From assembly GCF_016863115.1 (NCBI RefSeq), contig NZ_BOOG01000021.1:1-64000 (forward strand): a stretch of 64,000 bases of DNA, in the 5' to 3' direction. Under the pieces are notes generated by a model, which was given only the letters and a program-made list of their open reading frames with translations, made no database searches and was not told the origin of the DNA. Made by a program: the position numbers and the translations under genes. The DNA comes from Sphaerimonospora thailandensis (GTDB lineage Bacteria > Actinomycetota > Actinomycetes > Streptosporangiales > Streptosporangiaceae). This document shows, in pieces, positions 21,199-28,627 of this stretch (its first letter is position 1; the number at the start of each line of letters is the position of its first letter).

Positions 21199-21891
21199 AT
21201 GAAACACGCATTGATCACCGGAGCTTCGCGAGGGCTCGGACTCGCGCTCGCCAAGGCGCTCGCCCAGGACGGCTGGTCGCTCCTGCTCACCGCACGGGGC
21301 GAGGAGGATCTCTACTCGGCGGCCTTCGATCTCGATGCCCGGGCCATCGCGGGGGACATCGCCGATCCCGCGCACGTGGCCAGGCTGGCGAAGGCCGTAC
21401 CCGAGCTGGATCTGCTCGTGAACAACGCGAGCGGACTCGGCCCGGTCCCGATGCCGCCGCTCGCCGGTTACCCGCTCGACGCCCTGCGCGATCTGCTGGA
21501 GACCAACGTGATCGCCCCGCTCGCGCTGATCCAGGCGACGCTGCCCGCGCTGCGCGAGCGGCGCGGCGCGATCCTGAACATCTCGTCGGACGCGGCCGTC
21601 GAGGCGTACGAGGGCTGGGGCGGCTACGGCTCGACCAAGGCGGCGCTCGACCAGATATCCCATGTGCTGGCCGCCGAGGAGCCCGAAGTCGCGGTGTGGT
21701 CGGTGGATCCCGGAGAGATGCACACCCGGATGCTCGCCGCTGCGGTCGGGGCCGCCGAGGCCGCGTCGGCCCCGCCGCCGGAGATCGTCGCCCCGGCTCT
21801 GCTTCGCCTCGTCGCCGCCCGCCCGGCGAGCGGCCGGTTCACCAGGGAGAGCCTGGAGCGGGAGACGACGGGGCTGGGAGCACCGGCATGA
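21199..21891 (+). CDS. Short-chain dehydrogenase/reductase
   Basis: 230 residues from the ATG at 21199. Classical SDR: nucleotide-binding GASRGLG, NNAS motif, catalytic Ser (NISSDAA) and YGSTK (Y-x3-K). NADP(H) preference cannot be read with confidence. The stop overlaps the queA start (ATGA), implying co-translation. Confidence 0.92.
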   Translation: MKHALITGASRGLGLALAKALAQDGWSLLLTARGEEDLYSAAFDLDARAIAGDIADPAHVARLAKAVPELDLLVNNASGLGPVPMPPLAGYPLDALRDLLETNVIAPLALIQATLPALRERRGAILNISSDAAVEAYEGWGGYGSTKAALDQISHVLAAEEPEVAVWSVDPGEMHTRMLAAAVGAAEAASAPPPEIVAPALLRLVAARPASGRFTRESLERETTGLGAPA

Positions 21892-22955
21892 GCGCCGGTT
21901 TGAGCAGCGGTTTGAGTAGCGGGCCCGGAATTATCGATTTCGCGCTGACGCCGCCGCTCGAGGCGCATGAACCGCCCGAGGCACGCGGCCTGCGGCGAGA
22001 CGGGATCCGTCTGCTCGTCTCCCGCCGCGACACCGGGCAGATCACCCATCACGCCTTCACCGATCTGCCCTCCGTCCTGTCGGCCGGCGACCTGCTCGTC
22101 GTCAACAACTCGGCGACGCTGCCGGCGGCGGTACGGCTGGACCGGCTCGTCGTGCACTTCTCCACCGAGCTCCCGTCCGGGGAGTGGCTGGTGGAGCTGC
22201 GGCGCCGTACGGCCACGGCGACCGAGCCCTACTCCGGGGCCGAGCCGCGGGAGTGGCTGCCCCTGCCCGACGGGGCGATGCTCCATCTGATCGCCAAGGA
22301 GACTCCGCGACTGTGGCGGGCGACGCTCGACCGCGACGTGCCGTCGTACCTGGCCGAGCACGGCCGGCCGATCCGGTACGGCTACGTGCCGCGAGACTGG
22401 CCGATCGGGGACTACCAGACCGTGTTCGGCGTCGAGGCCGGCAGCGCCGAGATGCCGAGCGCCGGCCGGCCCTTCACAGCCGAACTGGTGACGGCGCTGG
22501 TGTCCCGGGGGATCGCGATCGCCCCGGTTACCCTGCACACCGGGGTGGCCTCGCCCGAGAAGGACGAGCCGCCCTACGCGGAACGGTTCTCGGTCTCGCC
22601 TCAGACGGCGCGGCTGGTGAACCTCACCAGAGCGAGCGGTGGGCGGGTCATCGCGGTCGGCACGACGGTCGTCCGGGCGTTGGAGTCCGCGGCGGCGCAG
22701 TCACCGGACGCCGCGGCGCGGGGGCCCGCGGGGCCCGTTCGGGCCGCCTCCGGATGGACGTCGCACATCGTGACCCCGCAGGGAGGTGTCCGGGTGGTGG
22801 ACGGCCTGCTCACCGGCCTGCACGAGCCGAGATCGAGCCACCTGCTGATGCTGTCCGCGATCGCGGGGACCGAACTGCTCGCCCGTTCATACGAGACGGC
22901 GCTGCGGGAGGAATACCTGTGGCACGAGTTCGGGGACACCCACCTGATCCTTTGA
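21888..22955 (+). CDS. queA: S-adenosylmethionine:tRNA ribosyltransferase-isomerase (QueA-like)
   Basis: 355 residues from the ATG at 21888. QueA transfers the ribosyl part of AdoMet to preQ1 in tRNA to make epoxyqueuosine. Family landmarks are present: LLVVNNSATLPA near the N-terminus, YVPRDWPIGDYQTVF, TLHTGVASP and GWTSHIVTPQ. No tgt or queCDEF genes are in the window, and QueA homologues are common in actinomycetes that lack the rest of the pathway, so the true substrate may differ. Confidence 0.88.
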   Translation: MSAGLSSGLSSGPGIIDFALTPPLEAHEPPEARGLRRDGIRLLVSRRDTGQITHHAFTDLPSVLSAGDLLVVNNSATLPAAVRLDRLVVHFSTELPSGEWLVELRRRTATATEPYSGAEPREWLPLPDGAMLHLIAKETPRLWRATLDRDVPSYLAEHGRPIRYGYVPRDWPIGDYQTVFGVEAGSAEMPSAGRPFTAELVTALVSRGIAIAPVTLHTGVASPEKDEPPYAERFSVSPQTARLVNLTRASGGRVIAVGTTVVRALESAAAQSPDAAARGPAGPVRAASGWTSHIVTPQGGVRVVDGLLTGLHEPRSSHLLMLSAIAGTELLARSYETALREEYLWHEFGDTHLIL

Positions 22956-23023
22956 CCACGCACGCGGTCGACCCTCAGGACAAGGCCCGGAGGCCTGCCG
23001 GTTCGGGAACCTGATGTACGGTC

Positions 23024-24277
23024 ATGAAAGCCCGCACAGTAACCTCAAACAACGTGAACCAGCGTACGCTCCTGATCACGTTGACGGGTCCCGACCGCCC
23101 AGGCGTCACCTCCCGGCTGTTCGAGGTACTCACCGCGTTTCCCGTGACCGTCGCCGACGTGGAGCAGGTCGTGATCCGCGGCCGCCTCACGCTCGGTGTG
23201 CTGGTCGCCTACGCCGGTGGGCCGCCCACCGGCACCGGTGGCACCATCGGCGGCCTGTGGACGGCCGTCGAGCAGGTGGCCGCCGATCTGGACATGGACC
23301 TCGAGATCGCGACCGGCACGGTCTCCAAAGAGAAACGCCGTCGCGGCCGCCTCCACGTCACAGTGCTGGGCGCACCGCTGCTGCCCGCCGCGATGGCCGG
23401 GATCACCGGGCGGATAGCCGCGTGCGGCGCCAACATCGACCGGATCGAGCGACTGTCGAGCTATCCCGTGACCTGCATCGAGATGGCGGTCTCCGGGGCG
23501 AACCCGCAGGCCATGCGGGTGGCGCTGGCAGCCGAGGCCGCCGCGCAGCAGGTCGACGTCGCCGTGCAGCGCAGCGGCCTGCACCGCCGCGCCAAGCGGC
23601 TCATCGTCATGGACGTCGACTCGACGCTCATCCAGAACGAGGTCATCGAACTGCTGGCCAAGCACGCGGGCTGCCTCGACGAGGTGGCTCGGGTGACCGA
23701 GGAGGCCATGCGGGGCGAGTTGGACTTCGCCCAGTCGCTGATCAGGCGGGTCGCCCTGCTGGAAGGGCTCTCCGAAGAAGTCTTCGAGAAGGTCGCCAAG
23801 GAGCTGGTGCTGACGCCGGGGGCGCGCACGCTGGTGCGGACCCTCAAGCGGCTCGACTACCGGTTCGCGATCGTCAGCGGCGGCTTCACCCAGATCACCG
23901 ACACCCTGGTGCGGGACCTCGGCATCGACTACTCGGCCGCCAACACGCTGGAGGTCGTCGACGGCAGGCTCACCGGCCGGGTCACCGGCGAGATCGTCGA
24001 CCGGCCCGGCAAGGCGCGTGCGCTGGAGCGCTTCGCCGCCGAGTCGAACATCCCGCTCAGCCAGACCGTCGCGGTCGGCGACGGGGCCAACGACCTCGAC
24101 ATGCTGGCCGCCGCCGGCCTCGGCATCGCGTTCAACGCCAAACCGGTCGTACGGCAGGCCGCGGACACCGCGCTCAACGTCCCGTACCTCGACTCGATCC
24201 TCTACCTGCTCGGCATCTCCCGCGAGGAGGTAGAGGCAGCCGACGCCGAGGACGGCCTGCCGCCCATGCCGGCCTGA
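23024..24277 (+). CDS. serB: Phosphoserine phosphatase SerB with ACT domains
   Basis: 417 residues. Tandem ACT-like regulatory region (about 15-180) followed by a HAD phosphatase: nucleophile motif DVDSTLI, VSGGF, and GDGANDLDML. Last step of serine synthesis. The ATG at 23024 is kept; a GTG at 23054 (VNQRTLLITLTG) is a plausible alternative because neither has a clear ribosome site. Confidence 0.95.
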   Translation: MKARTVTSNNVNQRTLLITLTGPDRPGVTSRLFEVLTAFPVTVADVEQVVIRGRLTLGVLVAYAGGPPTGTGGTIGGLWTAVEQVAADLDMDLEIATGTVSKEKRRRGRLHVTVLGAPLLPAAMAGITGRIAACGANIDRIERLSSYPVTCIEMAVSGANPQAMRVALAAEAAAQQVDVAVQRSGLHRRAKRLIVMDVDSTLIQNEVIELLAKHAGCLDEVARVTEEAMRGELDFAQSLIRRVALLEGLSEEVFEKVAKELVLTPGARTLVRTLKRLDYRFAIVSGGFTQITDTLVRDLGIDYSAANTLEVVDGRLTGRVTGEIVDRPGKARALERFAAESNIPLSQTVAVGDGANDLDMLAAAGLGIAFNAKPVVRQAADTALNVPYLDSILYLLGISREEVEAADAEDGLPPMPA

Positions 24278-24283
24278 AATCCG

Positions 24284-24787
24284 TCAGGTCGATTTCCCCA
24301 GAAAACGCCGAGGTTGGCACATCTCGACCAGGCTTCCCGTACCGAACCCGGCCTCGGCCCACGACCCGGGGAGCCGGACCACGGCGACGGCCCCGGGCGG
24401 AAAGCCGTCGCCCGCCGTGCCGGTGAGGCCCAGCACGAGCTGGTGCACACCCGGGTTGTGCCCGACCAGGACGAGCGTGTGCACGTCCGGGTCGGTACGG
24501 CACAGCAGTTCCAGCAGTTCCTCCGGGTACGCCTCGTAGATCTCCCGTTCGATCTCGACGGGCGCGTCGAGATCGAGCAGTTCGGCGGTCCGCCGCGTGC
24601 GCACCGCCGGCGAGCAGACCACCAGCTCCGGATTCAGGCGCCCGATGAGCTCCCCCGCCTCGCGGGCGTCGTGCTCGCCCCCCTCGGTGAGCGGGCGCTC
24701 CCGGTCCGGCAGCCCGGGCACGTGACCCGCTTCGGCGTGCCGTACCACGACGAGCGTCCTCATCGTCCCGCCACCGGCCCGGCTCAT
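24284..24787 (-). CDS. sixA: SixA-type phosphohistidine phosphatase
   Basis: 167 residues from the ATG at 24787, or 159 from an ATG at 24763. Histidine-phosphatase RHAEAG motif at the N-terminus and the second catalytic His in LVGHNPGVHQL. Family members dephosphorylate phosphohistidine or small phosphoesters. The ATG at 24787 overlaps the stop of a 33-codon membrane ORF (ATGA), which argues for that start. Confidence 0.9.
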   Translation of the reverse strand: MSRAGGGTMRTLVVVRHAEAGHVPGLPDRERPLTEGGEHDAREAGELIGRLNPELVVCSPAVRTRRTAELLDLDAPVEIEREIYEAYPEELLELLCRTDPDVHTLVLVGHNPGVHQLVLGLTGTAGDGFPPGAVAVVRLPGSWAEAGFGTGSLVEMCQPRRFLGKST

Positions 24788-24885
24788 CCGGCCGCCCAAA
24801 TCGCGAGGCCGACTATCAACGCGAACATCACCGCCATGCTCAGCAGGATCAGCGCCAGGGTCCGCGCGCCACTCGGCTTGTCCAT
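24784..24885 (-). CDS. 33-residue single-pass membrane microprotein coupled to sixA
   Basis: ATG at 24885 to TGA at 24784. Short polar N-terminus (MDKPSGART) followed by one strongly hydrophobic helix of about 20 residues (LALILLSMAVMFALIVGLAI) ending WAAG. The stop overlaps the sixA ATG. It begins only 18 bp after the hppA terminator, so its promoter is not obvious. The hydrophobic pattern and the ATGA coupling support a translated gene; function unknown. Confidence 0.6.
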   Translation of the reverse strand: MDKPSGARTLALILLSMAVMFALIVGLAIWAAG

Positions 24886-24903
24886 AGCGATCCAGTGTAT
24901 GAA

Positions 24904-24936
24904 GAAGGTCCCCCGCTCCCGGAGCGGGGGACCTTC
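24904..24936. terminator. Terminator downstream of hppA
   Basis: GAAGGTCCCCCGCTCC (24904-24919) and GGAGCGGGGGACCTTC (24921-24936) are perfect 16-bp inverted repeats around one base. Positioned 17 bp past the hppA stop (minus strand). Confidence 0.88.
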
Positions 24937-24952
24937 ACATCATGAGCTCGCG

Positions 24953-27286
24953 TCAGCTCGCGACGGCCGCCGAGGCGCGCTTCTCGCTGTCGCCCTCACC
25001 GGAGGGGGCGATGCCGCCGGAGCGCCGCTTGGAGACGACGACCGCGCCCACCACGATCGCCACCGCGACGACGGTCGCGCCCACGCGGAGCGCGACATTG
25101 TCGGCGTAGGCGACGACGGCCGGGGCGATCAGCAGCGCGACCAGGTTCATGACCTTGATCAGCGGGTTGATCGCCGGGCCCGCGGTGTCCTTGAACGGGT
25201 CGCCGACGGTGTCGCCGATCACCGTGGCGGCGTGGGCCTCCGAGCCCTTGCCGCCGTGGTGACCGTCCTCGACGAGCTTCTTGGCGTTGTCCCAGGCGCC
25301 ACCGGAGTTGGCCAGGAAGACCGCCATCAGCGTGCCGGCCGCGATGGCGCCGGCGAGGAAGGCGCCCAGCGGGGCGTACCCGAGCGCGAAGCCGACCGCG
25401 ATGGGCGTCAGCACCGCGAGGAGACCGGGCGTGGCCAGCTCGCGCAGCGAGTCACGCGTGCAGATGTCGACCACCCGGCCGTAGTCGGGCAGCTCGCTGC
25501 CGTCCATGATCCCGGGCTTGGTCCGGAACTGCTCGCGCACCTCGTAGACCACCCGGCCGGCGGCGCGGCCGACCGCGCTGATCGCCAGGCCCGAGAACAG
25601 GAACACCACCGCCGCGCCGATGACGAGGCCGACCAGCACGTTCGGCGCGTCCACCGACAGACTGAAGTCCGCGAACGAGCCGAGCACGTCCTTGACGCCC
25701 TGCGTCGCCCGCCCGAGCTCACCCTCGACCGCGGTGCGGAACGCACCGAACAGGGCGGTGGCGGCCAGCACGGCCGTGGCGATCGCGATGCCCTTGGTGA
25801 TGGCCTTGGTGGTGTTGCCCACCGCGTCCAGCGAGTTGAGCACGCGGGCGCCCTCGCCCTCGACGTCGCCGGACATCTCGGCGATGCCCTGGGCGTTGTC
25901 CGCGACCGGGCCGAAGGTGTCCATCGACACGATGACGCCGACCGTGGTCAGCAGGCCGGTGCCGGCGAGCGCGACCGCGAACAGGGCCAGGGTGACGTTG
26001 CCGAAGCCCAGCAGGAACGCGCCGTAGACCGCGCCGCCGATCAGCAGCGCCGAGTAGACCGCGGACTCGAGGCCGACCGAGATGCCGGACAGGATGACGG
26101 TCGCGGGACCGGTGAGGGAGCTCTCGCCGATCTCCTTCACCGGACGGCGGTTCGTCTCGGTGAAGTAGCCGGTGAGGATCTGGATCGCGCTGGCCAGAAC
26201 CAGGCCGATGAGCACCGCGCCGATCGCGATCAGGCGCGGGTCGGAGGTGACCGCCGCGATCTCGCTGCTGACACCGCTCAGTTCGGCGAAGCTCGCCGGC
26301 AGGTAGGTGAACGCGGCCACCGCCACCAGCACGGCCGAGATCGCCGCCGAGATGAAGAAGCCGCGGTTGATCGCGGACATGCCGGAGCGGTCGCGGCTGC
26401 GCGGTGCGGTGGTGAAGATCCCGATGATCGCGGTGATGACACCGATCATCGGGACGATCAGCGGGAAGACCAGGCCCTCGGTGCCGAAGGCCGCCTTGCC
26501 GAGGATCAGGCTCGCGACGAGCATGACGGCGTACGACTCGAACAGGTCGGCCGCCATGCCGGCGCAGTCACCCACGTTGTCGCCCACGTTGTCGGCGATG
26601 GTGGCCGCGTTGCGCGGGTCGTCCTCGGGGATGCCCTGCTCGACCTTGCCGACCAGGTCGGCGCCCACGTCGGCGGCCTTGGTGAAGATGCCGCCGCCGA
26701 CCCGCATGAACATCGCGAGCAGCGCGGCGCCGAAGCCGAATCCTTCCAGCACCCTCGGCGCGTCACCCTTGTACACGAGCACGACGATGGCCGCGCCCAG
26801 CAGGCCCAGGCCGACCGTGAACATGCCCGCGACGCCGCCGGTGCGGAACGCGATCCGCATCGCGACCTTCTCGCCGGACTCCCGGGCCGCGGATGCGACC
26901 CGGACGTTGCCCCGGACCGCGAGCCACATGCCGATGAAGCCGGTCAGCGCGGAGAACACCGCGCCGACGACGAAGAAGACCGAGCGGCCGATCCGCTCGC
27001 CGGTCGACTCTGCGGGCAGCAGCAACAGCAGCAGCGGGATGACGACGACGAACAGGCCGAGCGTGCGGAACTGGCGCGTGAGATAGGCCGCCGCTCCCTC
27101 CTGTACGGCTCGCGCGATGTTCTGCATGCGTTCGGTGCCCTGTCCGGCGGCGAGCACCTCCCGGACAAGGCCACCGGCGACGGCCAGCGCGAGCAGGGCC
27201 ACCGCGGCGACCACGACGACCAGTGTGAGATGAGATCCGTTAAGAGCCACCGCTGCGCCTTCGCGAGCGGCTTGGTAGGCAGACAT
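24953..27286 (-). CDS. hppA: Membrane-bound proton-pumping pyrophosphatase
   Basis: 777 residues from the ATG at 27286, preceded by GAGGAGG; the frame stays open upstream but without hydrophobic or conserved sequence. About 15-16 membrane helices. Pyrophosphate-binding DVGADLVGKVE and the acidic DNVGDNVGDCAG motif are intact. The cation selector reads GNTTKA (Lys rather than Ala), the K+-independent type. It couples pyrophosphate hydrolysis to proton export. Its location next to bldG matches Streptomyces. Confidence 0.97.
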   Translation of the reverse strand: MSAYQAAREGAAVALNGSHLTLVVVVAAVALLALAVAGGLVREVLAAGQGTERMQNIARAVQEGAAAYLTRQFRTLGLFVVVIPLLLLLLPAESTGERIGRSVFFVVGAVFSALTGFIGMWLAVRGNVRVASAARESGEKVAMRIAFRTGGVAGMFTVGLGLLGAAIVVLVYKGDAPRVLEGFGFGAALLAMFMRVGGGIFTKAADVGADLVGKVEQGIPEDDPRNAATIADNVGDNVGDCAGMAADLFESYAVMLVASLILGKAAFGTEGLVFPLIVPMIGVITAIIGIFTTAPRSRDRSGMSAINRGFFISAAISAVLVAVAAFTYLPASFAELSGVSSEIAAVTSDPRLIAIGAVLIGLVLASAIQILTGYFTETNRRPVKEIGESSLTGPATVILSGISVGLESAVYSALLIGGAVYGAFLLGFGNVTLALFAVALAGTGLLTTVGVIVSMDTFGPVADNAQGIAEMSGDVEGEGARVLNSLDAVGNTTKAITKGIAIATAVLAATALFGAFRTAVEGELGRATQGVKDVLGSFADFSLSVDAPNVLVGLVIGAAVVFLFSGLAISAVGRAAGRVVYEVREQFRTKPGIMDGSELPDYGRVVDICTRDSLRELATPGLLAVLTPIAVGFALGYAPLGAFLAGAIAAGTLMAVFLANSGGAWDNAKKLVEDGHHGGKGSEAHAATVIGDTVGDPFKDTAGPAINPLIKVMNLVALLIAPAVVAYADNVALRVGATVVAVAIVVGAVVVSKRRSGGIAPSGEGDSEKRASAAVAS

Positions 27287-27659
27287 CCGTCCTCCTCGGC
27301 CAGACGGGGTTCGGTTCCTGCCCGGAGGCGCCCTGACGATCTTGTCTGGCCTTCGCGGCGCGCATCCGGGTGGTTGGCAGTGCCGCTTCCGGTTGCATCC
27401 GCAATACCTTGGCCGGTGCGGGGAGTCTACGCAGCAGCGCCGCGGATATGAAGGCCTCCGAGCACGGTAATCGCCACCTCGGCCAGTAATGAGACAACAT
27501 TTGACGGGTTTTGCCGTCTTCTTGACCAAGTTCGTCAGGGCGGCAGGCTTCATCGGGCCGTATGGCATGGACAACCGGAAATGGCGTTTTCGGTCGTCCT
27601 GAATTTACCCGGGCATGCCGCAACCGGGTGCCGCACGGAGGCGGCACCCGGACTCCCGG
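27287..27659. other. Long 5' region of hppA
   Basis: 373 bp with no convincing gene on either strand. Contains the bldG-operon terminator (27625-27650) at its right end; the remaining roughly 335 bp is available as hppA promoter and leader. I see no recognisable riboswitch. Confidence 0.55.
27625..27650 (-). terminator. Terminator of the bldG operon
   Basis: CGGGTGCCGC (27625-27634) and GCGGCACCCG (27641-27650) form a perfect 10-bp stem with a 6-nt loop, 10 bp beyond the anti-sigma gene stop. No U-tract on the minus strand, common in actinomycete terminators. Confidence 0.75.
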
Positions 27660-28091
27660 TCAGGCGGTGGCGGCGGCTCCGTTGGAGGACGCCGGCCAGC
27701 TCATCCGAATGCACATGCCCTTGGGCCCGGGAAGCACCTCGACGTCGTCGGCGAGTCCCGCGATGACCGCGAGCCCGAGACCGGCCATCTCAGGCATGGG
27801 ATTGCCGTTCGCCGCGAGGACACGGGGTGTCACGTCGTCGCTCGGGGCGACGTCGGTGACGGTCACCTCGAAACGCCCCTCGTCATCGCGTAACTCGATG
27901 CGCACGGGCTCGTCCGGGCAGTGGAGACGATGCGCCTCCACTGCCCTCGAGCACGCCTCTCCGACGGCGAGCCGCACCTCGTCCAGGATCTCCTCCGCCA
28001 CCCCGGTGCGTCTGGCGATCGCCGTGGCGACCAGCCGTGCCGTACGCACGTGGGCGGGCAGGGCGCTGAACGTCAGCTCGACGGTGGCCAT
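27660..28091 (-). CDS. Anti-sigma-factor-like HATPase (BldG partner, RsbW type)
   Basis: 143 residues from the ATG at 28091. GHKL ATPase fold with VRLAVGEACSRAV and GLGLAVIAGLADDV. The N-box lacks the usual Asn (EACSRAVEAH), so kinase activity may be weak or altered. In Streptomyces the gene after bldG encodes the anti-sigma factor that BldG antagonises. It follows bldG by 19 bp. Confidence 0.9.
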   Translation of the reverse strand: MATVELTFSALPAHVRTARLVATAIARRTGVAEEILDEVRLAVGEACSRAVEAHRLHCPDEPVRIELRDDEGRFEVTVTDVAPSDDVTPRVLAANGNPMPEMAGLGLAVIAGLADDVEVLPGPKGMCIRMSWPASSNGAAATA

Positions 28092-28110
28092 GTCGCAGGC
28101 TCCCGCGCCG

Positions 28111-28461
28111 TCACTTGTCCCGGCCGTGCATTTCCTTGGCCTCATCCACCGAGGAGTAGATCCCGAAGACCTTGGTCAGTCCGGTGATCCGGAAGATCTT
28201 CAGGATGCGCTCCTGCGTGCAGACGAGCTCCAGCGAACCGTCGTGCGCCCTCACCCGCTTGAGCCCGCCGACCAGCACCCCGAGGCCGGTCGAGTCGAGG
28301 AAGTCCACCTTCTCCATGTTGACGAGCAGGTGGAAGTTGCCCTTGTTGACCAGGTCGATCAGCAGCTCACGCAGTCTCGGCGCGGTGTAGACGTCTATCT
28401 CACCCTCGACGTCGACGATGGTGAGATTGTCCTCGGAATGGTGGTCCAACTTCAGATCCAC
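28111..28461 (-). CDS. bldG: STAS anti-anti-sigma factor BldG
   Basis: 116 residues, one STAS domain. The phosphorylatable Ser lies in [15 protein letters not shown] (about residues 53-67). BldG controls morphological development and antibiotic production in Streptomyces through partner-switching with anti-sigma factors. The gene order hppA - anti-sigma - bldG - divergent helicase is the same as in Streptomyces, which supports orthology. Confidence 0.93.
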   Translation of the reverse strand: MDLKLDHHSEDNLTIVDVEGEIDVYTAPRLRELLIDLVNKGNFHLLVNMEKVDFLDSTGLGVLVGGLKRVRAHDGSLELVCTQERILKIFRITGLTKVFGIYSSVDEAKEMHGRDK

Positions 28462-28627
28462 AGATCCTCCAGCGCCTTACGTGCGTTCGTCTCGATGTGG
28501 TCGTGCATCCTGGTGGTTCCAGGACTCACGACACCGATGCGCGGCATTCAACCACGCCCCGACTCCGTGTCTATACGAAATCACGACTCCCGGGCGACTC
28601 TCCCCAGAGATGCCAAACTGGAAACCA

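Noticed and set aside
24314-27451. Very long plus-strand ORF (1045 codons) opposite hppA
   Set aside because: It is the mirror of the hppA coding bias: Arg/His/Asp-rich with no domain, while the minus strand encodes a full-length pyrophosphatase with intact motifs.
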